Source: Metallyticus violacea (taxonomy: Eukaryota; Arthropoda; Insecta; Mantodea; Metallyticidae). Taken from it: a stretch of DNA of 64,000 nucleotides. The first letter of the stretch is position 1; each line of letters opens with the position of its first letter. Both the position numbers and the translations under genes were made by a program. The stretch spans positions 80,631,001-80,695,000 of the forward strand of contig CM060831.1 of the NCBI GenBank assembly GCA_030762175.1, in the 5' to 3' direction. The notes under the pieces are model-generated. The model made no database searches and was not told the origin of the DNA. It worked only from the letters and a program-made list of their open reading frames with translations. Below, piece after piece: positions 45,064 through 54,895 of this stretch.

Positions 45064-45353
45064 TTGATTGATTTATTTAAGGACGCTCTTTAACATCTCA
45101 GGTCATCAGCGTCACATTCAACTCAGGGCGTGAAACGGCCGACAAATTTTGCTCAGAGGCCTCTCTTTCAGGCTTGAGGTTCTTTTTCGCGTCGCAAATG
45201 TACGACACGGGACCCACGGCTTTACTTCCCTTCCGAAGGACGCCATACTTAGGATTTTTACGTCCGAAAAAATCCATCGGTCCTGGTCGGGTTCGAACCC
45301 GCGTTTTGGGTATAGGAGGCAAATATGGTAACCACTACACCACCAGGACCGAC
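45064..45353 (-). repeat. SINE A, full length
   Basis: Minus orientation, tail 'ttgattgatttatttaagga' first and tRNA-like head last, with intact A and B boxes ('gggttcgaacccgc'). A perfect 14-bp duplication, 'aatagcgtgagaga', flanks it at 45050-45063 and 45354-45367. Confidence 0.95.
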
Positions 45354-45367
45354 AATAGCGTGAGAGA

Positions 45368-45877
45368 GGAAATCAATAGTTTTAGAGTGTTTCATTGGGA
45401 ATAAGAGAAAAGGATTTCTGCACTAAAATAATATAGCGAAACTATTTTACTAGACATTCGGTTCGACTTGTGTAAAAGATGCCTTTTCTAGCAACATATT
45501 CATGCTGAACGTAATAAACGACACATAAGTTATATTCAGAAATATTTTTTCTTCCCTTTCTTCTTTCTCGCTGTCGTCATTTTATTATTTATTTTATAAT
45601 TCCGGCTGGGATTAATACAGTAGTTTGCGTTTGTGTTCTTGCTAAAACAGATATCTAGCAATTTATGCTGGATAAGTGGCATTCTACCTCTCTTTTTTCA
45701 GTAGTAAATAAAGCTACGTTTTTATGAATATTTTTTATACAATCACTATCAATTTCAGCATGTGGGAGGCTATCCCACTCTAGCGAAATTGTAGCCTACT
45801 TCTGAGGTTGGGTTGCTTGAAAAGTGGGCTACGTTATCCCAAAGATGACAGCAGGGGGATGATATGTGATAATTTGA
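45368..45877. other. intergenic DNA
   Basis: I see nothing recognisable. Confidence 0.4.
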
Positions 45878-46012
45878 CTGAATGAGCTCAGAGGGCTTTG
45901 TGACCTAAGTTTTCTAAGCAGTCATCTTAAGAACTAAAGGAAAACCCCTGAAAAAAAACCTTAGCCAGAAATCGAACCCCGACCCGTTGCCGAGGAAGCA
46001 ATAATCACGGCA
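45878..46012 (-). repeat. tRNA-derived SINE-like fragment
   Basis: The minus strand reads 'gtcggggttcgatttctggc' (B-box-like), then 'taaggttttttttcaggggt' and 'tttcctttagttct', the order seen in SINE B. It is strongly diverged. Confidence 0.5.
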
Positions 46013-46349
46013 GAAATACTTTTTACTACATTTTTATTTTGATAAATGCAAAAACTTACTGACATTTTATAAAAGGAAATATTCTATAAGGAGTCATCCC
46101 GCATGATGGGGTAAATTTGAATCTTTCTTTCTTTTTTTTTTTTTTATGATCGGTCAGTATTTGTGTTGCCATTAAGTATCTTTTTTACATTAAACTTTGA
46201 TCTGTAATACAGCATTTTATGCTAATGCACAGATGTTGACAAAACTCACTTCCACCTAAAATTACAAACTCTAAATATAATCAATATATTTGTGAAAAAA
46301 TATCCTTTAAATTATATTTTATAAAAAATCCTTTTTCATCTAGAACGTT
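46013..46349. other. intergenic DNA
   Basis: I see nothing recognisable apart from a T run near 46130. Confidence 0.4.
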
Positions 46350-46640
46350 AGCTAGCGTTAGGTAACGTTTCTTCCATATTCCTTCTAGTGAAAAATACAC
46401 GAACAAGGAACGTTTTAGAATTACTGTAATCAAATTATTAATTTACTTAAAATATTAAGGACTGTCTAAAACAGTGTATTATAAACATGTTCGTACACCT
46501 ATCACAAAATAAAATGTCATCTTTAACACCTGTATTTAAACAACTCTTATCAGAGTAATTGTTTTAATATAAATGCCCTACTTGTACACTGAATTACAGT
46601 AATTTTAATAATAATGATGATGATGATGATGATGATGATG

Positions 46641-46693
<53 letters not shown>

Positions 46694-46778
46694 CTCGAAT
46701 ATAAATGTTAAACTTAAATTTAATATGCAAAAAAAGGGGGGAATAGTGTAGTTAGAAAATTGTGTTAAAGTGCATAGC
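46350..46778 (-). repeat. long inverted repeat, right arm
   Basis: This is the reverse complement of 43247-43611, with a larger trinucleotide block. Landmarks are 'aatacacgaacaaggaacgt', 'aatgtcatctttaacacctg' and 'gaatagtgtagttagaaaat'. Confidence 0.85.
46615..46693. repeat. compound (GAT)n/(AAT)n microsatellite
   Basis: GAT units followed by AAT units, embedded in the right arm of the inverted repeat. Confidence 0.95.
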
Positions 46779-47388
46779 GAGATAGCAAATAGTACATGTG
46801 AATCATATTATCATGTGCTTTCTGTTAGGACACCTGTAAATGTGAATGTAGAGACAGAAATGTAACTGTCCGTTAGTCTTGTTGCAGGCCGTCTCCCGCT
46901 GGATGTCCTTAACGGTGGTTCTAAATTCCAGACTTTCTTTAACTGCTAACCTGATGCTGAGTTCTATAAACTAAATGTTATTTATATTTTAATAAGGCAA
47001 TTCCTCTTCGATATTAATCATTTTCTTTCGTATTTAATACAGTAGTATGCGTAATACATTAAAACACTTCTACAGACCTCAAGAATTCAACCTTTAACAC
47101 AGTCGGGAATCTCACAGAGCAATTTGATTGTTCTAACAGAAAGAAGTAATAAGGCTTAAAACCGAGTTTCTATGTCAATGCATACACTTGATAGAAATAT
47201 TTGCAACAAAGTAATGAATTAATTTTCCTTCCATATTTTATGACCTCACAACATTAATTACATTTCACTATAAAAATGAGGCGACCCGCATTTGCTCCTT
47301 CTTTAGTCAAAAATACACAATAGGTAGATATTTCGAATTGTGCATTATTGTTACTACATGAGTGTTATATATGTTATATATAATCTAG
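46779..47388. other. intergenic DNA
   Basis: I see nothing recognisable. Confidence 0.4.
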
Positions 47389-48481
47389 GCTATGTGTAGA
47401 AGATTGTGGCATGTTCAAAATAGAGTTTCGAGCTGTTATTAAGTTTCTCACAAAAGAAGGACTTGCTCCAAATGAAATTAAACAGCGATTGGACGATGTA
47501 TATGGGGAAGCATTTCCCTCATATTCTACCGTAAAAGAATGGACCAAACTTTTTCGAACGGGTCGAGAAAACATTGAAGACGAAGAGCGTGCAGGTACTC
47601 ACTCCTGAAAACATCGTTCTTGTGGAAGGAGACATTATGGAAGACCGGCGACTCAAAGTTACAGAAATAGCAGCAAGGTTGGGCCTTTCTAAAACAACAG
47701 TCTTTCGAATTATTCATGAACATTCAAACATGAATAAGGTTAGTGCTTAGACTTTTTCCTTAGTCCAAAAGCAGCAACGAGTCATCTGTTGTCAGGCATT
47801 TTTGGAGCTCTGCCGTGGAAACCATTGTTACAGGAGATGGAACTATGGTCCTCTACTATGATCCCTTGTCCAAAAGAGAATCAATGGAGTGCCGTAAACC
47901 TGACAAAGCACCGTTTATAAAGGCCAAGGTCACTCAGTCAACCAAGAAGATCATGGTCACAATCTTTTGGAACTATGAAGGAATACTCTTCATTGACTTC
48001 AAGTAGAGGAACGCCACAGTAAATGGGGAGTACTATGCTGGCCTACTGCACAGACTACGTGCTTCCATCAAAGAGAAAAGGGAGGAAAGCTGAGTGGTGG
48101 TGTGCGTCTTCTTCACGACAACGCGCCTATGCACACAGCTCTTGTTGCAAAGGAAGCTGTGAAGAAATGCGGCTTCAAGGAGATCTACCATCCACTCTAC
48201 AGCCCAGATCTAGCTCCCAGTGACTATTTTATCTTCTCAAAACTCAAGAAGGAATTTCGAGGTAGGAAATTTAAGTGTGACGAAGAAGTGGTGGATGCTG
48301 TTTATTCCCATTTTGGAGACAAGACTTCTGACTATTCCGTTTTGGGGGGGGGGGGAGGGGGTTGAAATATTAATTCAAATATGTGAGAAGTATATTGCAA
48401 TATATTGAAAAGTGATATATAGTTTTTGTCTTTATCGTACCTAGAAAATGGTTAGACCGGAAATTTATGGACCTACCCTCA
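47389..48481 (+). mobile_element. mariner element M4, 5'-truncated
   Basis: This is the M1-M3 family on the plus strand. The left inverted repeat and about 130 bp of 5' leader are missing, and family sequence begins at 'gctatgtgtagaagattgtg'. The right end 'aaatttatggacctaccctc' plus TA (48482-48483) is kept. Confidence 0.88.
47411..48365 (+). pseudogene. mariner transposase, broken (M4)
   Basis: The start MFKIEFRAVIKFLTKEGLAP is intact at 47411, and the first domain is open to about 47605. A deletion then shifts the frame before the second helix-turn-helix (ARLGLSKTTV). A stop follows NMNKVSA near 47745. The frame 47815-48006 has VTGDGTMVLYYDPLSKRES, where GDET has become GDGT, and IFWNYEG with the Asp of FWD replaced by Asn. 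The last frame, 48102-48365, has LLHDNAPMHTALVAKEAV and YSPDLAPSDYFIFSKLKK. It ends in a G-rich run encoding several Gly. Confidence 0.9.
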
Positions 48482-48483
48482 TA

Positions 48484-49023
48484 CGTTGAAAGTAAACCTC
48501 TCATTACACTTCAATTGTGGGACTGTACAGTTAAAAGTGTGTTGAGTAAAATATCACAATCAGTATCTACAGCTAAATGCAAATATGTGTATTTTTATGT
48601 AGGTAAGGAGTATGTAAAAGAACTTTGCATCTCGTTTTCTTTAAACCTTTCTCTTCTGCAACTACAGGGTAACATTGTTTACATAGCAGAGCTTAAGCTG
48701 TTTACTTTTTTGATTTCTCAGGAGGTGAAGGAAAGAATGTGGTTTAAGGCGCTCAGCCGAATGAACATTAAGCGTTCGAGCAGTTTAAAATATAACCAAG
48801 AACACACAAGAGTGCTAATCTAAGGTTAAGGAAACAAGCAAACATCAGTTCCTCCCCCAGAAATACAAAGATACTTGGAGACTACCTATTTACAAAATGT
48901 CATTAATAAGACGAAAAGAACAAAAGATTGTGGTAAAATGCAGACAGCTAAGATCATCAGTGATCTTAAAATGCTAAAGACAAAATCTTTATTACATTAC
49001 GTAAAAAGCAATAAACTTTTCAC
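48484..49023. other. intergenic DNA
   Basis: I recognise nothing. A 118-codon plus frame (48467-48823) begins inside the mariner terminus and has no motif. Confidence 0.4.

Positions 49024-49050
<27 letters not shown>
49024..49050 (+). repeat. poly(A) run, about 27 bases
   Basis: A pure A run with no retroelement recognised upstream. Confidence 0.85.
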
Positions 49051-49054
<4 letters not shown>

Positions 49055-49711
49055 GATGTTATTTGTGTTGCGGGCAGTCTGAGTGGCTGCGTACAGGGGA
49101 ATGGCCGCTCCTAAAGTTAGTAATTTTATTTTAGTATCTGTATTTTTACTCAAAACTTACAAAATGATAAGTGTATTTAAAGTAACAATAAGCAATAATA
49201 AATGTTTAAAATTATGTACTTTGTAGCAAATTCCTCTCTTTCAACTAATTTTTCTTCCATAAGAACACAAATGTCATTAGATACCTGACCCGCTAACAAG
49301 TTGACGAACTGTTTCTCTTCTTAAAACGTGATTGTAAGAACATTTTGCTGAGAATCGCCTTACCATTTCTCTGCAAGAACCCGTTTACACAAATGTATCA
49401 TACATAAAAATTCGTTCTTTAAGATTATATTTATATACTGCACACTTTTCAAACACTGAAAACACCCCGATTAATACAAGAACGTACAACCACTCGCTAA
49501 CAAAGCCTTCCTCGGAATAACTACAAGCCACTATCTGCACATGCAGACTGGCTTGTATCTGTACACAACCGCGCTTTGCCTGTCCTTAACTCAAATAAAC
49601 TCAGTGCTAAAAACTGAACAAGCGCTCAACAATGTCAACGCCCTGCATTGTCCGCAAGAGCAGAGAAGGCCGCGGTATGTCGCACGGTAAAGCGGTAGCC
49701 ACATGCAGGCA
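49051..49711. other. intergenic DNA
   Basis: I see nothing recognisable. Confidence 0.4.
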
Positions 49712-50034
49712 AGATTTTTTTAACAGTGTTTAACTCCATTTTAACTACTGAGGCACCACAGGCGGTGAACATTGATGATAATGCGTGGACTCGTGAGCGG
49801 GAGATCTGGGGTTCGAATCCCACCAGGACGCCCTCCCTGACTGAGGTTTTTTCCAGGTTTTCCTCAGTCCTCATTAATGACAAATGCCGGGAAGGTACCC
49901 TGAACTTACACCTGGAAGTTTCCTTCCTTAAAAAAAATCCTTTCCCAATATATAATGTTATCTCATGTATCATCAGTGTCCACCACCTGTGATACCTCAG
50001 TAGTAAAAAAGGGCGTTAAACATTATTAAAAAAA
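49712..50034 (+). repeat. SINE B with inverted 3' end at its head
   Basis: The plus body has 'ggggttcgaatcccacca' (intact B box), 'ttccaggttttcctcagtcc', 'tcatcagtgtccaccacctg' and the 3' end 'gggcgttaaacattatt'. At 49720-49775 the 3' end appears again in reverse ('gtttaactccattttaacta', 'ctgaggcaccacaggcggtg'), so the unit is a partial inverted repeat. Confidence 0.88.
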
Positions 50035-50039
50035 AGATT

Positions 50040-50290
50040 ACTGATTTGTGACTTTTTCTTAGTGTTTTGTCCTTTTCTGCTTTTCTTGTTATATATATAA
50101 ACAGTAATTATGAAGCAGAAAAAGATAAAACTAGTGTCACTTGTCTTCTTGCCATAGAAGGTCCGAAATATAGCGATCTCAAGTGTGACTTTTCCTTTGT
50201 GTTTTATCTTTTTCTGTTATCATAATTGCTGTTAATTTGTTACATTGTTGATAGTGTTGCTTTATTTTTATTTTTCTTATATATATATGC
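50040..50290 (+). repeat. dispersed repeat shared with 37.03-37.20 kb
   Basis: 'cacttgtcttcttgccatag' and the following 140 bp match the region after the GIY-YIG domain. Inside, 'gtgactttttcttagtgttt' (50051) recurs as 'gtgacttttcctttgtgttt' (50194), giving a partial tandem arrangement of about 145 bp. Confidence 0.55.
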
Positions 50291-50306
50291 ATGAGTGTGT
50301 GTAGAT

Positions 50307-50413
50307 TTTTTTTGATTGATTTATTTATGGACGCTCTTTAACATCTCAGGCTATCAGCGTCCCATTCAACTCAGAGCGTGAAACGGCCGACAAATTTTGC
50401 TCAGAGGCCTCTC
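50307..50413 (-). repeat. SINE A, short 5'-truncated copy
   Basis: Only the last 107 bp of SINE A are present, in reverse orientation. A perfect 11-bp duplication, 'tgtgtgtagat', flanks it at 50296-50306 and 50414-50424. Confidence 0.93.
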
Positions 50414-50424
50414 TGTGTGTAGAT

Positions 50425-51051
50425 GTCCGTTCTCTCTTTAGCAGGAGCAGTTTTATTATTTTTAAGCAAATTCGGTATATACCATTGAAATAAAATAAAA
50501 TTAAAAACACACTTTCTGAAAATCAATGAAATCGGATAATTAGGAGGGGGTTACCTGTAACACAAAATTTAAAAATCGCTCTAGCGGCATTAATATATGT
50601 CTTTTCGCAATGAAAATCCGCATATATTATTTAAATAAAATAAAAAATATAGTTTCGGAAAATCAGAAAAGTGGGGCAATTAGGAGTGGGTATTAACCTT
50701 AAACCCAAAGTTTTAAAATCCCTCTAGCTGCCCTAATATTTGTTTTTAGCAGCTAACTCGTATATACCATTTAAATCAAATGAAAAAAATGGTTTCTAAG
50801 GGAAACTGCCTCATATACTTTAAAATCTAAATTTAAAAAAAAAAGTGTTTTTTTTTGCGTTTAATTTTCTGTATGTTATTTTAAAATAAAAATAAAAATT
50901 AATTTAGCGTGTAAACTGTGTTTATAACGGTGCATATGTTTAATATTTAATAAAAATATCGTTGTGAAGATAACAAATGTGAAATATTAATCTAATATGT
51001 GTTTGAGAACTGTATTTGTATGTAAGAGCGCTCTGTAATAACCTTCAGAAA
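50425..51051. other. A+T-rich DNA, weakly self-similar
   Basis: I see no gene. Phrases such as 'tataccattgaaataaaata' and 'tataccatttaaatcaaatg', each followed by 'tttc(t/g)gaaaatcag'-like text, recur about every 140-150 bp (near 50475, 50620 and 50760). This suggests an old tandem repeat. Confidence 0.45.
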
Positions 51052-51356
51052 GTCGGTCCTGGTGGTGTAATGGTTACCATACTTGCCTCCTATACCCGAA
51101 AAACGCGGGTTCGAATCCGGCCAGGGCCGATGGATTTTTTCGGGCGTAAAAATCCTAAGTATGGCTTCCTTCGGAAGGAAAGTAAAGCCGTGGGTCCCGT
51201 GTCGTACATTTACGGCACGAAAAAGAACCTCAAGCCTGAAAGAGAGGCCTCTGAGCAAAATTTGTCGGCCGTTTCACGCCATGAGTTGAATGGGACGCTG
51301 ATGACCTGAGATGTTGAAGAGCGTCCATAAATAAATCAATCAAAAAAAAAAAAAAG
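51052..51356 (+). repeat. SINE A, full length
   Basis: The boxes are intact ('tggtgtaatggttaccat', 'gggttcgaatccgg') and the A-rich tail follows 'aaataaatcaatc'. A perfect 12-bp duplication, 'aaccttcagaaa', flanks it at 51040-51051 and 51357-51368. Confidence 0.95.
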
Positions 51357-51368
51357 AACCTTCAGAAA

Positions 51369-53049
51369 ACGTTTGTTATATATTTTTACTACAATAACAT
51401 TTAAATTAAATTTCAAAACCACTGAAAATCGATGTAACTTTCGATTCTTTGCTGATTCTGTATTTTGCTTAGTACATTGTAATTGTTTCTGAATAGTAAC
51501 ATGTTTTTGTTTTATTGAAACATATGAACATCATCTTCTTAAATACACAACGTAACTTGAAACTATGTTATTTCTCTCTATTTTAGTGAATGTTAAGATG
51601 ATATCAAGGTTTCAGTTCATAAACATAGCTACAGTTAAAATGTTTAAAAATATCCACACATATAACTTTGTCTATCAGTGGTCATATATTTCATTTAATT
51701 AATAATTTTACCATTAATGTTTGAGGTTTAATCTCAATAATAATAAAAACGTTGTTTCTCTTTTGTTATACTTATAGATTGCAAGAATTCTAATTTTGTT
51801 CCTCTAATATCACACAGTAATGCCATAATTTATTTCATTTCATTAATTAATAAAGTCTAATTTGGAATTTATATTTTCTTTTAAAGTTGCTTAACTAGAA
51901 GAGGCATTCGTTTAGTTTACGCAGCTCCTTTTATATTTTGTAAATTTAAGCCATTGTGTCCAGTCAGTAAGCCGGGTTTGTTAAATCTACATAGAATATC
52001 ACGAATGTTTTTTTTTTTCTTTCTTTCTAAAGATTTCTATCATTTGCTTTCTGTTATATTTTAAACCTTGGAATTAGAACTTTTTTTTTTTTGCATTATT
52101 TATAATGTAATCCTTTTATTTTTTAGATTGTCTTATGTTAATCTATTCATAGTTTCTGTGATGGTATTTTTAAAATCTATAGTGCTGAAATCTGCAACGG
52201 ATTTTATATAGTATTGCTCAAAAGTCTTATTTTATTGCTATAATGTAATTGAAAGTCTGCTTTCATTCGTACTAGTTATACGAGCCTATTCCGCAACAGG
52301 TTCGCTCTCATTCCGCTGGTGTTTTCGTTCACGTATGTTATTGGGGGCCAGGATCGTGTGACATGAAGGCTAATGAGCTGGCTGTCGCTTTGTTTGTTTA
52401 TGTTGTGACAGCCGGAGTCGAAAATCAGATTGCATGCTGACATGAGCTTTTCTAGTCAACAGAGAACTGCATTGTGTAACGTGGAGAAGAGAAAATGGTA
52501 ACGGAATAACTAATACACATCCTCTTGAGTGCTTGATGGTTTTGCCGCGTATTGTTTGCAGTCCATCACAAATAGCTTTAGCGAGGTACCGCAGAAATGC
52601 AAACAGTTGATATAAAATACATTTGCAATAAACTACTACTACTCAATAAACTATGAGTAAAATATTAACTCGTCATACGAGGTATAGCGCGTACACTTTA
52701 TCTTTCCACGTTCGCGAAAGTAAAGAGGGAGCAGTAGTCGCAGTTACTCATCTCCCCGCGTACGGAAATCCTTTTTCAAAGTCGATATTCAATTTATAGA
52801 TCCTGTCTTTTAAATAGCCCACAAAATAACAGACTAGGTGCTCTGAAACTGCACTCAGTACCCCATTAGGAACATGTGGCACGCAGGTCCTGCACTAGCA
52901 AACTGTATTTCATGTGTAGTCAGTTTCCTAGTGTTTTCAAACAATGATTTTTCTAACAACAATGATTGTACGCTTTTACTCGTTTCTGTTTATGGTTAAT
53001 TACTGAGCTGTTTTCTTCGAGAAGAGTAATACACTATAAATGTTGTTCT
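51369..53049. other. intergenic DNA
   Basis: Mostly A+T-rich with T runs near 52010 and 52085. A more balanced stretch at 52270-52560 holds a 19-codon frame MSFSSQQRTALCNVEKRKW. I do not recognise it. Confidence 0.4.
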
Positions 53050-53882
53050 CACTGAAGAATCTTCACTTTCTTTGAAGTATGGCAAGGGGCCAAATCTTGG
53101 TGGAAAATCCCGTCACCATCTGGAAACCTCCTCTGCAGCTCTCCTTTCCAGTATTTGGATTGGTCAGATTTCGTCATCCCGTTGACTGATACTAAAGGCC
53201 TCGGTCCTTCATATGTAAAACGTCCCCAAAACTCTTCTTCAAGATCTTTTAGATCTGTTACATTTGAGTTGCCTCATTCGCTAGACGCACATATTGAACC
53301 CTCTCTCCCTGCGCTTCAAAGTGACTCTCAACAGAGAAAAGAGCTTTCTTCCATTGTTCATCGTCCAATCCTAACGACTACATGCTGCGCATTTCTCCTG
53401 TTACAGGTTTGAGGGCTTTCGTTCCACCTGCCAGAAGTCCATGACGAACATTAGAAGGAGCGGATTCCTCCCCTTTTCCCCATTTCGTGAACCAAGTTCC
53501 AGCAGTTAGCCTGGGGTTTGACTTGTTTCTTTTGACGAGAAAACATTCATTGCGTCATTTTCTTTTTCCTGCCACAGTTTCCCCTTTTCTTCGGTGAAAC
53601 TTAGTCAGTCTGTTTGTGCCGCTGAATAATTCTGTTTATAGTATCTACACCAACACCAAATTTAGTACCTAGCTCTGTTTTTGTTGTGGGAATATTCTCA
53701 TATAGTGCTACAAGTGCACTATTCTTCCTGAGAGTCTTAAACATTGAAGACATAAGTATTACTAATGACAAGAAAATCTCAAAATTCTTCAAAAGTGACA
53801 CACGTCGAAATAAACACCATTTTATCCTAAAACAATCGTCACGCAGATTAATTAACAATGAATAGCATCGTAAAGAACGCAT
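53050..53882 (-). pseudogene. Tc1-like transposase remnant
   Basis: Minus frames: ENIPTTKTELGTKFGVGVDT and INRIIQRHKQT (helix-turn-helix), then KKRGNCGRKRK and RRNKSNPRLTA-like text (second DNA-binding block). Next is WKKALFSVESHFEAQGERVQ, where the family has DESHF, so the first catalytic Asp is Val. Then WKGELQRRFPDGDGIFHQDL and APCHTSKKVK, with the second Asp in HQDLAPCH. Sequence similarity stops near 53050, before the SPDLNPIE block, so the third catalytic residue is lost. The Arg/Lys-rich block may be a nuclear signal. Several stops are present. Confidence 0.83.
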
Positions 53883-54649
53883 AGAGAATGTGGTATCTAA
53901 GAATAAACAATGTGTAGCACATTGTTGCCAATAATTGGGAAAACTACGAAAAAAGTTATCTTACTGCGATTAATTCGCACGGGCTTTTAGAATCATTACA
54001 AATATTGTTTACAGATTCAACAAAATTGCAGAAAATTACAAAATTATTGTACCACGCCTTACAATATGCATGGTAGCTCCATAGCGAACTTCTCCTTTTT
54101 AGTGCTTTGTTCTGGTCTGTTTTCTTTTTTGCAATACTCTTTTGGCTTTGTGCTTTGTTCTGATCCGAGCAATCAGTACAAGGAACACGTTTCTTAAGAA
54201 GTTTGCCCAGACAGAGAATTCCGAACTCTAAAACTTTACTTAGCCTACAGATTGGCTATACGACTTCAATTCAATTTTAGAAAACTTGTTTTATTTCTCT
54301 TGGAGAGGGCTAACAATGTTTCACATAGAAAACAAATGGCTAATGTCAAAGTTCGACTGAGAAATGTGACATTGCAGAGGTGAATCAGAGATTTACTAGA
54401 ATGTTCAGAAAACCTGGGGTAACAAAAGCAGACAACTGAATGTTTGTAAATAAAGTTAAATGTATAGAATATGTTGCAGATTATTGATGACCTAGTTTTA
54501 GCAGTTTTTAGAACATATAGGATGCGCACATTATTTGTTTAAGAAATGACTGAAACGAAAATATATGTTACAACACTGACGTTACCAAGAAGGAATAAAA
54601 TATGTTAAACCTAACTAATAATGTGGCACTCTATATTTTTGGTACAGTT
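53883..54649. other. intergenic DNA
   Basis: I see nothing recognisable. Confidence 0.4.
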
Positions 54650-54895
54650 TTTAACTTCCGTTTTAATTGCTGGGGCACCACAGGCGGTGCTGATGATACA
54701 TGAGATGAAATGATAAATTGGGAAAGAATTTTTTTTAAAGGAAGGAAGGAAAGTTTAGGGTACCTCCCTGGCATTTGTCATTTATGAGGACTGAGGAAAA
54801 CCTGTAAAAAACCTGTCATAAGGGAATCCAACTCCAAACCTGCCGCTCACGAGGCCGCACCTTAACGACCTCGGCTCCCCTTGGCGGTCCCATAT
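54650..54895 (-). repeat. SINE B, nearly full length
   Basis: Minus orientation. The 3' end comes first ('ggggcaccacaggcggtg', 'atgagatgaaatgataaatt'), then 'atttatgaggactgaggaaa', and the tRNA-like head last ('aacgacctcggctccccttg'). Confidence 0.9.

Noticed and set aside
48467..48823. 118-codon plus-strand protein
   Set aside because: It starts inside the M4 mariner terminus, has no motif and no gene-like context.
52438..52500. Short frame MSFSSQQRTALCNVEKRKW as an exon ending in a GT donor
   Set aside because: Too short to judge, the donor is weak, and no partner exon is visible.
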